Below, in pieces: positions 56,201-64,000 of a stretch of DNA of 64,000 bases. The notes under the pieces were generated by a model, which saw nothing but the letters and a program-made list of their open reading frames with translations, made no database searches and was not told where the DNA came from. This DNA comes from Agelas oroides (lineage: Eukaryota > Porifera > Demospongiae > Agelasida > Agelasidae), in assembly GCA_949130485.1 (NCBI GenBank), contig OX422200.1, positions 5,316,274 through 5,380,273 on the forward strand. Reading direction: 5' to 3'. The stretch's first letter is position 1; each line of letters begins with the position of its first letter. The translations under genes were made by a program, and so were the position numbers.

Positions 56201-59200
56201 CTGCACTGGTTGCTGGTCCTTCAAGTTTGAGTTCCTTGGAGTTCTGCATGTATAAATACTGCTCACCAAAGAGCGGCATGGGAACAGCTATGTGCTGGGT
56301 TTTATGCAAGTAGATAACGTATGACAAAAAAGCTCTGGGTTGTTGGTTATGAGTCTATTTTCAAGTGTTAAACTAAAGATACGTACAGCATTGTGGACCA
56401 TTTGGGTAGAGTCTTCAAATTCGGTGTGAATGGGTTGCCATAGTTGGGGCGAGCCTGAGCGACCCCAACACTGGCAAGTTGAACGGTGGATTTTTATTAT
56501 TATCTGTCATACGTGTTCTGTATGTCTGTTTAGACTGTAATTTAATGCAACCACACACCGCCGGCGGACAATACACTCTGCAAAACACTTTCAAGCACTA
56601 CCAATGTGGGTGAAGCCGGAAGGCGAGGAGTGACACTTGGAAGGAGTAGCTTGAGCGTGCAAAGTTTACTGTACGAGGGTTGGAAGTTGTGAAGACAAAC
56701 ATGGCTACTTACAGAAGGCGGCAGAGATTCTTTGATTGTCCAAGTTGAATAGCTGACAGTGTAAATATTTATCATGCGTAGCCACTTTTCAAAGCCTCTC
56801 CTATTTGTGTAAGAACTATGCCAGGCATGCAGTGTGTTCAGAGGTCGGCAGGAGGCCAGACTTAATCCCTGCTAGCTGCAGACATATATGACCTGTATAC
56901 TGTAACCTGGTAATAAAACTGGTGAAGTCTTAGTTAGTCAAGTGATACTGCTCTGCATGGCTCGCTCAGGCTTGCCTCACAATGTTCTACATTTACACTA
57001 GTAAATAACATGATAGATTACAGTAGCTATGCCCTCACAACATTTGTTGTTCTCACAGCAACTCGTGTTCAGTACCCTCGGTATACCAACAAATGCATCA
57101 TCTTGCCTAGCACCCATAGTCATAAGTATATGTGCACCAGAGAGTTTAGTGCACTCAGACCTAAATATTGCTAGATGCACAAGCTATATGTAAACTCTAG
57201 TACTAAACTGCTATCCCTCTTCTTTTAACAGCTGGGTCAGATTATACACCTGTTGACAACCAAGCCATTGTGTTTGAGAGTTCCCCCAACCAAGTCTGTG
57301 TGAATATCTGTGTGATAAATGACATGCTCGTAGAAGAGACGGAACAATTTTCTCTAACACTGACAACTGCACCAATGGGTACTAATCTTGTGATTAGCGA
57401 AAGCAGGGCTACTGTATTTGTTATTGATTCATCAGGTAAGTGGTACATTACACAATAGATGTGCATTGAAATAACCATACACATTCATACTATACATAAT
57501 GCTGCTGCCCTATGGATTTGATTATTGCACTTGTTTACTTGTTTGCAGTGGTTAGCATTGGTTTTGTGGTGCCAACATACACTGTTGATGAATGTGAGAG
57601 CTGTCCAGTGACAGTGGGCATTGGGATGAGTGGTTCCAGCCTGGCAAGGAATGTCACCTTCACACTCTCCACACAGGATGACACTGCTCTCGGTTAGGAA
57701 TACTCCATAATTCTATCCCATTAAGGAAGATCAGGAGTGTAAAAAGCCAAAATACATCAACATTTTGGTGTTGCATATGTAGTGTATGTCATAATAGGTA
57801 GCAATAGTAGTTTGTAACTTTGCACACAGAGTACGGTAGGTGGGAATTGTGGTACCTGGAGAAAATCCACACTAACCAGTTCATCATATGTTTTGCCCCT
57901 GCTTACTACAAATGTTCCATCAGTAATTGAAACATTTTAGTATCACATGAGCTCCACGTCATGTGAATATTCACAACCTCCTCAATTAAGGTGATAAATT
58001 AGCTGATAGTGTGAGCGAGTCTGAACATGAGGCAAGAGAGAAGAGTTACTATAATTCTACATGAAGAGGATTGGGAACAGGCGCAAAGAATTCACTGTTC
58101 ATTTTGGTTTCAACAGACACTAACACAGCAAATCCACACTAGCCAGTTGTGCCACTATTCTCTTGAACTTTTGCACAATTAGCTCATTCAGGCCAACCCA
58201 AACAAGGCTGTGATTGTTTTAAAAATTAATGTACAATACATTGCCAGCAAGTATAATATAAAGTATCAGGCACTCATTTATGTGCTGTGAATGTGTTTAG
58301 TAGTTACAGATGATGCTTACATGAAATGTGCTCTTTATCCTCTCCAAACAGAAGGTGAAGATTATGTTTCAGTGAGCCCGCCAATGTCATTAGAGTTTGG
58401 CCCAATGTCATCTTCAGAAATTGAAATTGAGATCTCCATTTTGAGTGACAATATAACAGAGGATGCAGAACAGTTCATTGCACAGTTGGAATCCAGTGAC
58501 AGTGCTGTCAGACTGAGTACTAGTTCAGCAAATATCACCATTGTTGATACATCAGGTAAGTATGCAATTAAATGAGAAAATGTGAGTGTGTGCATGCACA
58601 GGTAAGTATGCATTATAGTGATGTGGTTTGGTTTGAACAGTATGGCCCCACACCAGCCAACCGTTTCCTCATACCTTCACCGACCTTGGACATTCAGACT
58701 GCTCATGTTTTAAAATGTGTTGGTACCATTTTCACAAGAGTCTCAGTGTATACACAGTAGTGTAGAGGTATTGCTCATGCGCCAAACTGACACTTGGAAA
58801 TTCCATTTCACTTTGCAGTTAGCTATCATTCAGCACAAACTCTTATCCTTTTCCACAGTTGTGTCGGTTGAATTTGATCCACGTAGCTATGCAGTGAATG
58901 AAAGCTCTGGCAGTGTTTCTGTCTGTATCAGAGTCAATGGCCAGCTGGCAAGGAATGTTGTAGTTCGTGTTCAAACCGGAGACATATCAGCAACAGGTAA
59001 TTAAAACATGCTCACACACCATTATTTCTTCAGTCTGTAACCTTTTTTTATGCTCTTCAATTACCTGTACAGCTCCATACGACTATACACCTATCGATCA
59101 AACTGTGGTGTTCACTCCCCAAATGAATCGTCGATATGTGGACATTGAAGTTGCAGATGACATGATCAGAGAGCCCAATGAATTTTTTGGTGTCATTCTT

Positions 59201-62200
59201 AGTTCTAATGACCCTGTTGTTAATGTCCTAACAACTTTGGCAGTTGTTGAGATCATGGACACATCAGGTAAAAGATACTATTGTTATTAAATAAACTGCT
59301 GTGATTATATTCTATTTGTTGCTTTCTCCTGGCAGTTCCATATCTTGTTGTGTTCCAGCAGCCATCGTACACAGTTAGTGAGAGCATGTCTTCAATAACT
59401 GTTGGCGTTGATGTCAGTGGCATACCTCCAGCAACAGAGGTCACTATTTGTCTCTTCACAATGGAGGACTCTGCTGAAGGCAAGTGACAGTGCTGGGAAC
59501 CTGCTGTAATATAGGAAGAGTATTTGTAGTTCAAGTGGAGAAGATCCAATACTGGCTGGCACACTTCTGCCTTCATTTGTTTGTCCCACCCTTTCATAAC
59601 ACTCCTTCTTCAATGCTAACATAATGGTGTGTACTACAGCATAAATGGTGGGCATGCGTTTGAGAGGAAAGCACCCTTTACAAAAGGGGGTGAGCTTATA
59701 TTCAAGGATGCATGGGCCAGTTTTTGGGAGATTACAGTATTGTTATTGATATTGTAAAAACCTTGTGAGCTAATAATGTCAATATTTCTATCACTGAAAC
59801 AATGTAGTCAGTTCCCAGGCTATAATGCCTCCAGTTTTGACCATCTAAAGCGGATGAATCGGAATTGTGTGATACCTGGTACAGAGATGGTAGACATTTG
59901 AGGGCAGTATCCGTACTTCATTATAGCTAGAGACAAGAACACGCTGCAGGAGAAAACAGGCAAACTGCAGCTAAGGAATGCTCCATCATAAAACTCTCTC
60001 TTCTTCAGATAACACAGGCAGATACTTGTTTGCTAGCTCAGGTATACACTATATACAGATAGGAGTTTCATCTGCCAACTGTTATCATTGCAGTTAGGGT
60101 TCTTCGTACTGATTCCATGAGTTATATTGTAGGCTAGCCCAAACCAAGTACTGCATGGACAATGTAACCACTTTAACTAAACCTGCACGGTGATATAAAA
60201 TACAGTGTATACAGAAAGAAATCTCACTACAATCGTGGGTGAAGAATGGCTAGCTGATGAATCCATACAAAAACTTAAGTACTATGAAAGAATGATACCA
60301 TCCACACAATGGTTGGGAGGTACATGATATGATTGGCTTTGTATGTAAAGCAGACATTGAAACTTGCTTGACTGTCAGTCTTATCAATGTGGCGACTTAT
60401 TTACTACCATGTTTGAGCTGTTGTTTGTTACCTCAGTTGATGACTACAGCTAGTGCCCCATGGTATTCATATGCCCCTGAGTTTCATAAGGATTTGCATA
60501 GAAATAAGTAATACTGCATACAGAAGATGATAGTATGTTTTACACTTCTACAGCTGATGAAGATTACAATACAACTGTGGTATATGTCTTACTCACCGAG
60601 GATGGTGAAGCCACGATCGACATTCCAATTTTAAATGATGAGTTTCTGGAAGATATGTTAGAGAGGTTTGAGGTTCGTGTGACAGCCATGGCCAATGTGA
60701 GTGGAGTACCAGCTGAAATCCCCCAAGAATCTGTCTACGTCTTCATCGTTGATGCCGATGATGGTATGCATCCATCTCTTGCAGTAAAATACACCTATAT
60801 TAGTATTCACTGACTGCTTTTTTTGCAACATTGAGAAGTTGATCTGTTAATGAAGTGAACCCTATATAAGATTTCATCCAAAAGAACTATTATTATAATG
60901 TTTGTGGGCACATTATTATTGTCCTCAGGAGTTTCTGCTTCACTTGTGGTGACATCATTTGCAATCTCTGAAACTGAAGCCAGTAGGAATCTTGCTGTGT
61001 ATGTCTGTGTGGATCTGGAGGGAAACAGGCATGAAGAGGTCACTCTTGAATTGACTGCAGAGTCTGGATCCGCTGAAGGTATAGTGTGGAATCCTAAAAT
61101 ACATGCATGCTAGAGAATGCCCAATACAGGTATTGGTTTCTATGTTATCCCGTGCAGGTTGATCATAGTGTACTTTGTGCATTTTATTTTTGCAGAAGAT
61201 GAAGATTTTCCTGAAACAACAAACACTCTAGTCTTTCCTCCTGGTTCTGGGTCCCAACAGGAGTGTACAGCCTTTCCTATCATTGATGATAATATCACAG
61301 AGGGAGACGAGAGCTTCACAATTTCTCTATCTTCCCAATCACCTTGTATTAATATCACTGTTGATGAAGCATCAGTTGAAATCGTGGATGATGACAGTAA
61401 GTGGTCTCAAGACTTTCGTTTTCTATACTACCACAGTTTTTGGTGTTGGAAAGTATTCTCCTTGTCTTCAGATTAAGTTGCTAGTTGCCCTATTATCTCT
61501 AACCTTAAGTTATGAATGCAAAGTACATAATATATATGCATTCTTGAATGTTTAAAGAAGTGACAACAGTTAACGCACTGGGATGGGGCATAAATATTGA
61601 AAGAAAACTAGTACTTCTTTGCCCATGAGCCCTTACTATTCTCAGGCTAGGATTGAGGCTACTTACTATTACTTGTTAGTTAATAAAAAGATCCAGTTGT
61701 ATCCTCCTTTATGCTCAACATTTGTGGTTTCTCCTTCCAGCTGTCTTGATTGGCTTTGCTCAGGCATCATTCACCACAATGGAGAACTACGGCACAGTGA
61801 CTGTGTTAATTGAGGCCACTGGAGAAGCTTCACGCAATCTGACCATCTCTGTCCGTACTGAGGATGGTACTGCCACAGGTAAGAGTGGAACAATGCATAA
61901 TAATCTGGTGTACAATGTCAGCTATACGTACTGTAACTTGATCACATGAGCTGAATAAATCCCTGGTTGAAAGCTTGTAACTTAGATGTCTTGTGGAATT
62001 ACACCACTGAGAGTGCAGGAAATAGCTCATGCTTGCAAGAGAATACCATGATTTTTAATCCATGTTTATACACTTCTCATACAAAGGTGTACTAGAGAAA
62101 TTAATGTGTATCTGAGGCAGACAAAAATGTTATGATCTGGCATATTGAAAACTCAATGATTTCTTATTTCGACACAATGACATTTCTGCTAGTACTTATT

Positions 62201-64000
62201 GTGAATGCTTGGAATGGTTTGGTCCCGAAGAGTTGTCTATGCAAGCTTTGTATTTATCCAGATGAGCTACTATGATATTACCATGGTAATGAGGGCTGCA
62301 TGGTAAACTAGCTAGCCAGGCTGATGCATGAAAACATGACCGATCTGGTATGTGTATGTTATCTGGATACATTTTTGTGCAGCTCTACATAGATGTGCTT
62401 ATGACTGGTCTTGATATGAGATAGTAGTTTTTCTCCACACTCCTCACCATGCTGACATCAATTTTGTTCAAACTGTGGTATCAGGTCACTCTGCTTGTCT
62501 GTCACTGAAATAAACGTGACTCCTCTAACTGTTTTTCCCCCATGCAATTTGAAAATATTACCATGACTGTTATGGAACTTTATGTGGCAATACATGCCTG
62601 GAGTGAATTTTCATTATGCCATTTTTTTGTGGTAATTGTATCAGACAAGTGAACACTATATTAGTTTTTTTGTTTAGTTTGTGAATGATTATTGGCATGT
62701 GGTTATGTTGTAGGTTATTACACCATTAATCAATATTGAAGCTTTTGTTTGTCTTATCATCCAGCTGGTGAGGATTATGCTGCTATTTCACCTCCTTTGA
62801 TGATTGAGCTGACTCCTGATAGTCTAGAGGAGCCAATAGAGGTGGAAATTACTATACTTAATGATTCTAATCTGGAACAAATGATAGAAACCTTTACAGT
62901 TTTCCTGGAGACTTCAGATCCCGCAGTCTCTCTCACAGCCAGCAATGCTACAGTGCTGATCGTGGAAGATGATGGTATGTTCTAGTTATATTAGGATGCC
63001 CAGTTTCAGTACATCAAACATTGAACGATCAACTGGAAGGCTGTAGTGGTAATCAGTTGACTGGTATCAGTTGACTGGACTAAGCAAATCACAGTCTCTC
63101 CAATCAGTAAGATGATCTGAATTGAAAATGTACAACCGGTTGAATAGGCCTTACCAAATTTGTGCATGCTATTTCCTAGTTGGCTAACTCATATCCTTAA
63201 CAAATGTACTTGTGTTGTAATGCAGTTTGTTTTTTTGTGATGACCCTTTAGGTCCTGTCGTGATGTTCACACAGCAAGTTTACAATGGCACTGAGGGTGA
63301 TGATGCAACTGTGTGTCTAACCCTGAATGGAGAGGCAGACTTTGATATCACTGTCACCCTAGCAAGCATGAATGGCAATGCAGACAATGCAGAGGGTAAT
63401 GTGTGATGTGTGATGTACATATGTACAGTGGTACTTCGTATGAAGCTACCTATGTACCATAATCCGTTAATCAGAAATGAATTAGAATAAGCAGGTGGAA
63501 AGGGTAGGTGGAGAGATAGTACACGGAGAAGAAGTAGAGATACCAGTCAATGAATTAAGTTTCTAATGCACCAGTAGGGGGAATGTTCATTGAAGCTTGA
63601 AACTGATTCTGACTGAAAGCTGGTGTTCTCATTTCTGTATAATCACCATTTTTTGTCTCATTCACAGCTGGGATGGACTACACTATGATCAATGAGAATC
63701 TCACATTTGTAGCCGGAGAGAGGATGGTGTGTCAAAATATTGAACTGCTTTTGGATGATGAACTGGAGAACACTGAATCATTTACCGTCATCCTTAGCAC
63801 CAATGACCCTGCAGATGTTATGATACCCTTCCCAACAGCCACAGTCGAAATATTGGATGTAAATAGTAAGTAGCTATTTCCTTGCACTGATAGTCTCCAA
63901 CTATGTTGTCTCTCTAAACAGAAACAAAACCTGCTTCTTGGTAGTGCCGATAAGCCCTTTTTACATCCCAAAGGCTGGATGCCTGTACCCCTACCATCAT
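29235..64000 (+). CDS. Giant NIDO-Calx-AMOP-VWD-EGF-Calx protein, 34 exons, 3' incomplete
   Basis: This is a secreted or membrane-bound extracellular protein of the MUC4/SUSD2-like NIDO-AMOP-VWD class, probably for adhesion or matrix. Exons: 29235-29441, 31533-31793, 31945-32206, 35793-35879, 39933-40082, 40558-40779, 43935-44089, 44174-44491, 45607-46097, 46258-46451, 46575-46780, 48422-48773, 48907-49158, 49803-50165, 51168-51323, 51656-51778, 52467-52589, 53421-53537, 53882-54004, 55024-55143, 56022-56159, 57232-57435, 57549-57692, 58352-58555, 58859-58996, 59073-59267, 59336-59479, 60554-60763, 60929-61078, 61196-61396, 61741-61878, 62765-62974, 63252-63395, 63668-63865. All phases agree, giving 6,700 nt (2,233 codons), still open at the window edge. 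The start Met precedes a signal peptide (residues 1-24); a GTG at 29223 was rejected. One donor is GC (59480). Downstream exons, any transmembrane segment and the stop lie outside the window. Exon 4 (29 codons) is the weakest. Confidence 0.9.
30691..30773. repeat. 30-bp minisatellite, 2.8 units
   Basis: GGCACACATTGACATGGTAT and the next ten bases repeat at 30691, 30721 and 30751 without change; the last copy stops after 23 bases. It lies in intron 1 of the NIDO gene. Confidence 0.92.
32922..33713. mobile_element. Nested element with GC-rich GGGGACC ends
   Basis: A 792-bp insertion in the accessory gene, flanked by CCGG on both sides (32918-32921 and 33714-33717). The ends are TGTAAGCGCGATATGGGGACC and a near-complement ending TTTCACGCAGACA. 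Several internal copies of GATATGGGGACCCCC and its reverse form subterminal repeats at both ends. Between them lies unrelated coding-like sequence (33177-33430). I cannot name the superfamily. Confidence 0.75.
33177..33430 (+). pseudogene. Captured integrase-N-terminal-like gene fragment
   Basis: Met at 33177 starts a 60-codon frame ([29 protein letters not shown]). A one-base frame change near 33320 continues it as [20 protein letters not shown], then [10 protein letters not shown]. This pattern (basic helix, DG.LYY, then RLVV...RR.I) is what precedes the HHCC zinc-binding region in Ty3/gypsy and GIN1/KRBA2-type integrases. The remaining integrase is absent. It looks like a gene piece picked up by the small element around it. 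The assignment is by pattern memory only. Confidence 0.45.
34568..35536 (-). CDS. Tc1/IS630-type DDE transposase
   Basis: This enzyme cuts and pastes the surrounding 3.3-kb transposon. The frame is intact, with 322 residues from the Met at 35536 (the upstream Met at 35620 would add 28 residues). The N-terminus has a helix-turn-helix ([19 protein letters not shown]) and a second one ([14 protein letters not shown] to [16 protein letters not shown]). The DDE core is intact: [21 protein letters not shown] and [13 protein letters not shown]. Between the second Asp and the Glu lie 34 residues, the DD34E spacing of Tc1/IS630 enzymes. No stop or frameshift is seen, so it may be active or very recently so. 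It faces the accessory gene tail to tail. Confidence 0.9.
   Translation of the reverse strand: MGEPGRRKSYSEDLRWRIVYQRHLMGLKYREISQNLTVSVSTVARIVDRFERTGEVTRSVKPATERILHEHDVFVLMQIVLERPSVYLHELQRALAQTTGMFVSEATICRTIKRFGFSRKKMKYTALQRSDLIRAEYQAEIAIYDPSMLVFVDESGTDQRNAIRHFGYALRGYSPRSFKFLSRGKRLSAIAALTVSKLLCYELHEQNVDGDTFYLFVQRTLLPTLLPFNGYNPNSVVVMDNCSIHHVPEVIELIRSVGTIVVFLPPYSPDFTPIEEMFSKIKNFVRQHETVFEAAPKEVLSAAFDSVTEQDCIGWYKDCGYV
36602..36734. repeat. Long foldback palindrome
   Basis: Two arms of about 65 bases are almost perfectly complementary. The left runs TTATTACACTCGTTAGCGTG to CTCGCCTTCGG, and the right returns to CACGCTAACTCGTGTAATAA. The loop is only a few bases (CCTTCGGCTCG turn). It is non-coding and would form a strong hairpin in single-stranded DNA or RNA. 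Confidence 0.85.
36997..37338. mobile_element. MITE, CTAGTCTCGT family
   Basis: It begins CTAGTCTCGTATCCAGACCC with an inner hairpin (CCTCCTNNNNAGGAAAGGAGG style). It ends with the complement GGGTCTGGGTACGAGACTAG. The interior also has mirrored GAAGCCCAGTA and GGGCTTCAGTAC blocks. It is 342 bp and non-coding. Confidence 0.82.
39057..39389. mobile_element. MITE, CTAGTCTCGT family, diverged
   Basis: The left end is TTAGTCTCGCGTAGCCAGAC with a GTCTGG repeat following. The right end is GCCTGGGTACGAGGCTAG. It is about 330 bp. The arms are less perfect than in the copies at 27802 and 36997, so it is older. Confidence 0.65.
40956..41910. mobile_element. TTAA-flanked element, family A
   Basis: It begins GGTAGGACAACCTTGAATC and ends GATTCAAGGTTGCCCTACC, with TTAA on both sides (40952-40955 and 41911-41914). 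It is 955 bp with no usable frame, in intron 6 of the big gene. The last 130 bases match the right part of the neighbouring element 41933-42505. Confidence 0.82.
41933..42505. mobile_element. Chimeric TTAA-flanked element (B left, A right)
   Basis: TTAA at 41929-41932 and 42506-42509 bound an element starting GGTGGCGGCGG and ending GGTTGTCCTACC. Its left two thirds match the reverse complement of 970-1282. Its right 130 bases match the right end of the adjacent family A element. It may be a nested insertion or a recombinant between families. Confidence 0.7.
43240..43825 (-). pseudogene. Penelope-like retroelement fragment
   Basis: The minus strand translates to a piece typical of Penelope-like retroelements. 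It shows [44 protein letters not shown] and, in another frame, VKYKIPSGC with RSVNRHVK, the start of a GIY-YIG endonuclease. Stops (after THTD, after PKRPN) and a frameshift break it. The upstream reverse-transcriptase body is missing, so this is a dead 3' fragment in intron 6. Confidence 0.72.
44616..44830. repeat. Direct repeat, copy 1 (intron 8)
   Basis: About 200 bases (GACAGGAAGTT, GTTTCATATACCAC, TACCATGTGTGTTTACTAAT, GTAGACAGGGAT-type block) recur at 45220-45430 in the same orientation with modest divergence. No coding signal. Probably two copies of one mobile element or a local duplication. Confidence 0.8.
45220..45430. repeat. Direct repeat, copy 2 (intron 8)
   Basis: Second copy of the block described at 44616-44830. 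Relative to copy 1 it carries a short extra stretch (TTTTCTAATAACATGG region near 45310). Confidence 0.8.
46575..50165 (+). other. Domain block: VWD and MUC4/SUSD2-like extension
   Basis: Exons 11 and 12 encode a von Willebrand D domain (about residues 783-968). It starts [20 protein letters not shown] and ends [16 protein letters not shown]; the usual CGLCGNF cysteines are absent, as in MUC4-type VWD. GDPH (787-790) is the autocleavage motif known in some mucins. Exon 13 has [18 protein letters not shown] and [13 protein letters not shown], the stretch that follows VWD in this family. Exon 14 is a beta-rich module ([12 protein letters not shown]) ending with the first EGF-like cysteines (CPCVNGNC). 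Confidence 0.85.
50493..50931. mobile_element. MITE ends flanking a 16-bp satellite
   Basis: TTGGTCAAGTTGCCACTCTC and the next 16 bases at 50493-50528 are exactly inverted at 50896-50931. The innermost part of the arm, CATGTCTTGGAGACGT, is the unit of the tandem array between the arms. So the array appears to have expanded from one terminal repeat. No clear target duplication was found. It lies in intron 14. Confidence 0.8.
50512..50895. repeat. 16-bp tandem array, 24 units
   Basis: 24 units of CATGTCTTGGAGACGT (384 bases), with GACGT, GACAT and GAAAT as the only common variants at the unit end. All three frames stay open through it because the unit lacks stops. The three predicted proteins ([13 protein letters not shown] repeats) are artefacts of this. 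Confidence 0.95.
51589..51783 (+). repeat. EGF exon duplication, copy 1
   Basis: Exon 16 with about 65 bases of its upstream intron is nearly identical to exon 19 and its upstream intron at 53815-54009 (offset 2,226). Changes are few, such as MESPSVCDQ against MLSPSVCEQ. Both intron and exon sequence are conserved, so the copy is recent. Confidence 0.9.
53815..54009 (+). repeat. EGF exon duplication, copy 2
   Basis: Exon 19 with its upstream intron flank (ACATGAAACGTAATTACAG shared with copy 1). The copy boundary on the left is near AGTATGTGGT, and on the right just past the donor. Confidence 0.9.
55813..55910. repeat. CA-rich microsatellite
   Basis: An imperfect (CA)n tract with CATA and CATG interruptions in intron 20. 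Confidence 0.9.
56022..63865 (+). other. Domain block: seven tandem Calx-beta domains
   Basis: Exons 21 to 34 form seven exon pairs, each a Calx-beta domain (residues 1428 to 2233 in view). The first exon of each pair (138-150 nt) ends at a .TA/A position. The second (195-210 nt) begins A.(D/E)DY or similar and carries the I.(N/D)D...E..E.F acidic motif (for example [14 protein letters not shown]). It ends V.I.D. All introns are phase 1. With the N-terminal copy there are eight in the window, and the series likely continues beyond it. Acidic loops suggest calcium binding, but individual ligands were not checked. Confidence 0.9.
56449..56985. mobile_element. Possible MITE with GGCGAGCCTGAGCGA ends
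   Basis: GGGGCGAGCCTGAGCGA on the left and TCGCTCAGGCTTGCCTC on the right are near-complements 500 bases apart in intron 21. A lone related end (GGGGGCGAGCCTGAGCAAGC) is at 53228, and another fragment (GGGGCTCGCTCAGACTCACC) is near 47874, so the sequence is dispersed. Confidence 0.5.

Overview
The window is nuclear DNA of an invertebrate animal, most likely a sponge. The genes have GT-AG introns. They include a glycosaminoglycan-linker galactosyltransferase, Golgi-type sulfotransferases, type I sulfatases and a huge secreted or membrane protein with NIDO, AMOP, VWD, EGF and Calx-beta domains. The DNA between them is full of small inverted-repeat transposons. The phylum is inferred from gene style and repeat density; no marker gene proves it.

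Layout. 1-5.1 kb: repeats and a decayed minus-strand leucine-rich-repeat (LRR) locus, split by a hAT-type MITE. 5.1-8.3 kb: no gene, several MITEs. 8.3-12.4 kb: two tandem minus-strand sulfatases, each with a 154-nt signal-anchor exon and one large catalytic exon. 14.4-15.7 kb: a minus-strand carbohydrate sulfotransferase. 18.2-19.3 kb: a plus-strand single-exon B3GALT6. 22.3-27.7 kb: a minus-strand CHST8-14-like sulfotransferase of at least four exons, whose 3.8-kb intron holds 40 exact-length copies of a 57-bp repeat. 29.2 kb to beyond the window end: one plus-strand gene with 34 exons in view (about 2,233 codons). It encodes signal peptide, NIDO, Calx-beta, second NIDO, AMOP, VWD, EGF repeats and at least seven more Calx-beta domains.

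The big gene's introns act as a transposon trap. They hold a nearly intact two-gene Tc1/IS630-type transposon (32.4-35.7 kb), itself broken by a second element carrying a captured gene fragment. They also hold TTAA-flanked elements, a Penelope-like retroelement fragment, a long foldback, and a 16-bp satellite that seems to have grown inside a MITE terminal repeat.

Functionally the left half is a neighbourhood for making and remodelling sulfated glycosaminoglycans: linker synthesis (B3GALT6), sulfation (two sulfotransferases) and desulfation (two sulfatases). The right half is an adhesion or aggregation type extracellular protein whose Calx-beta domains could bind calcium. Whether the two halves work together is inference. 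Exon borders were placed by hand from splice signals, codon phase and domain continuity.
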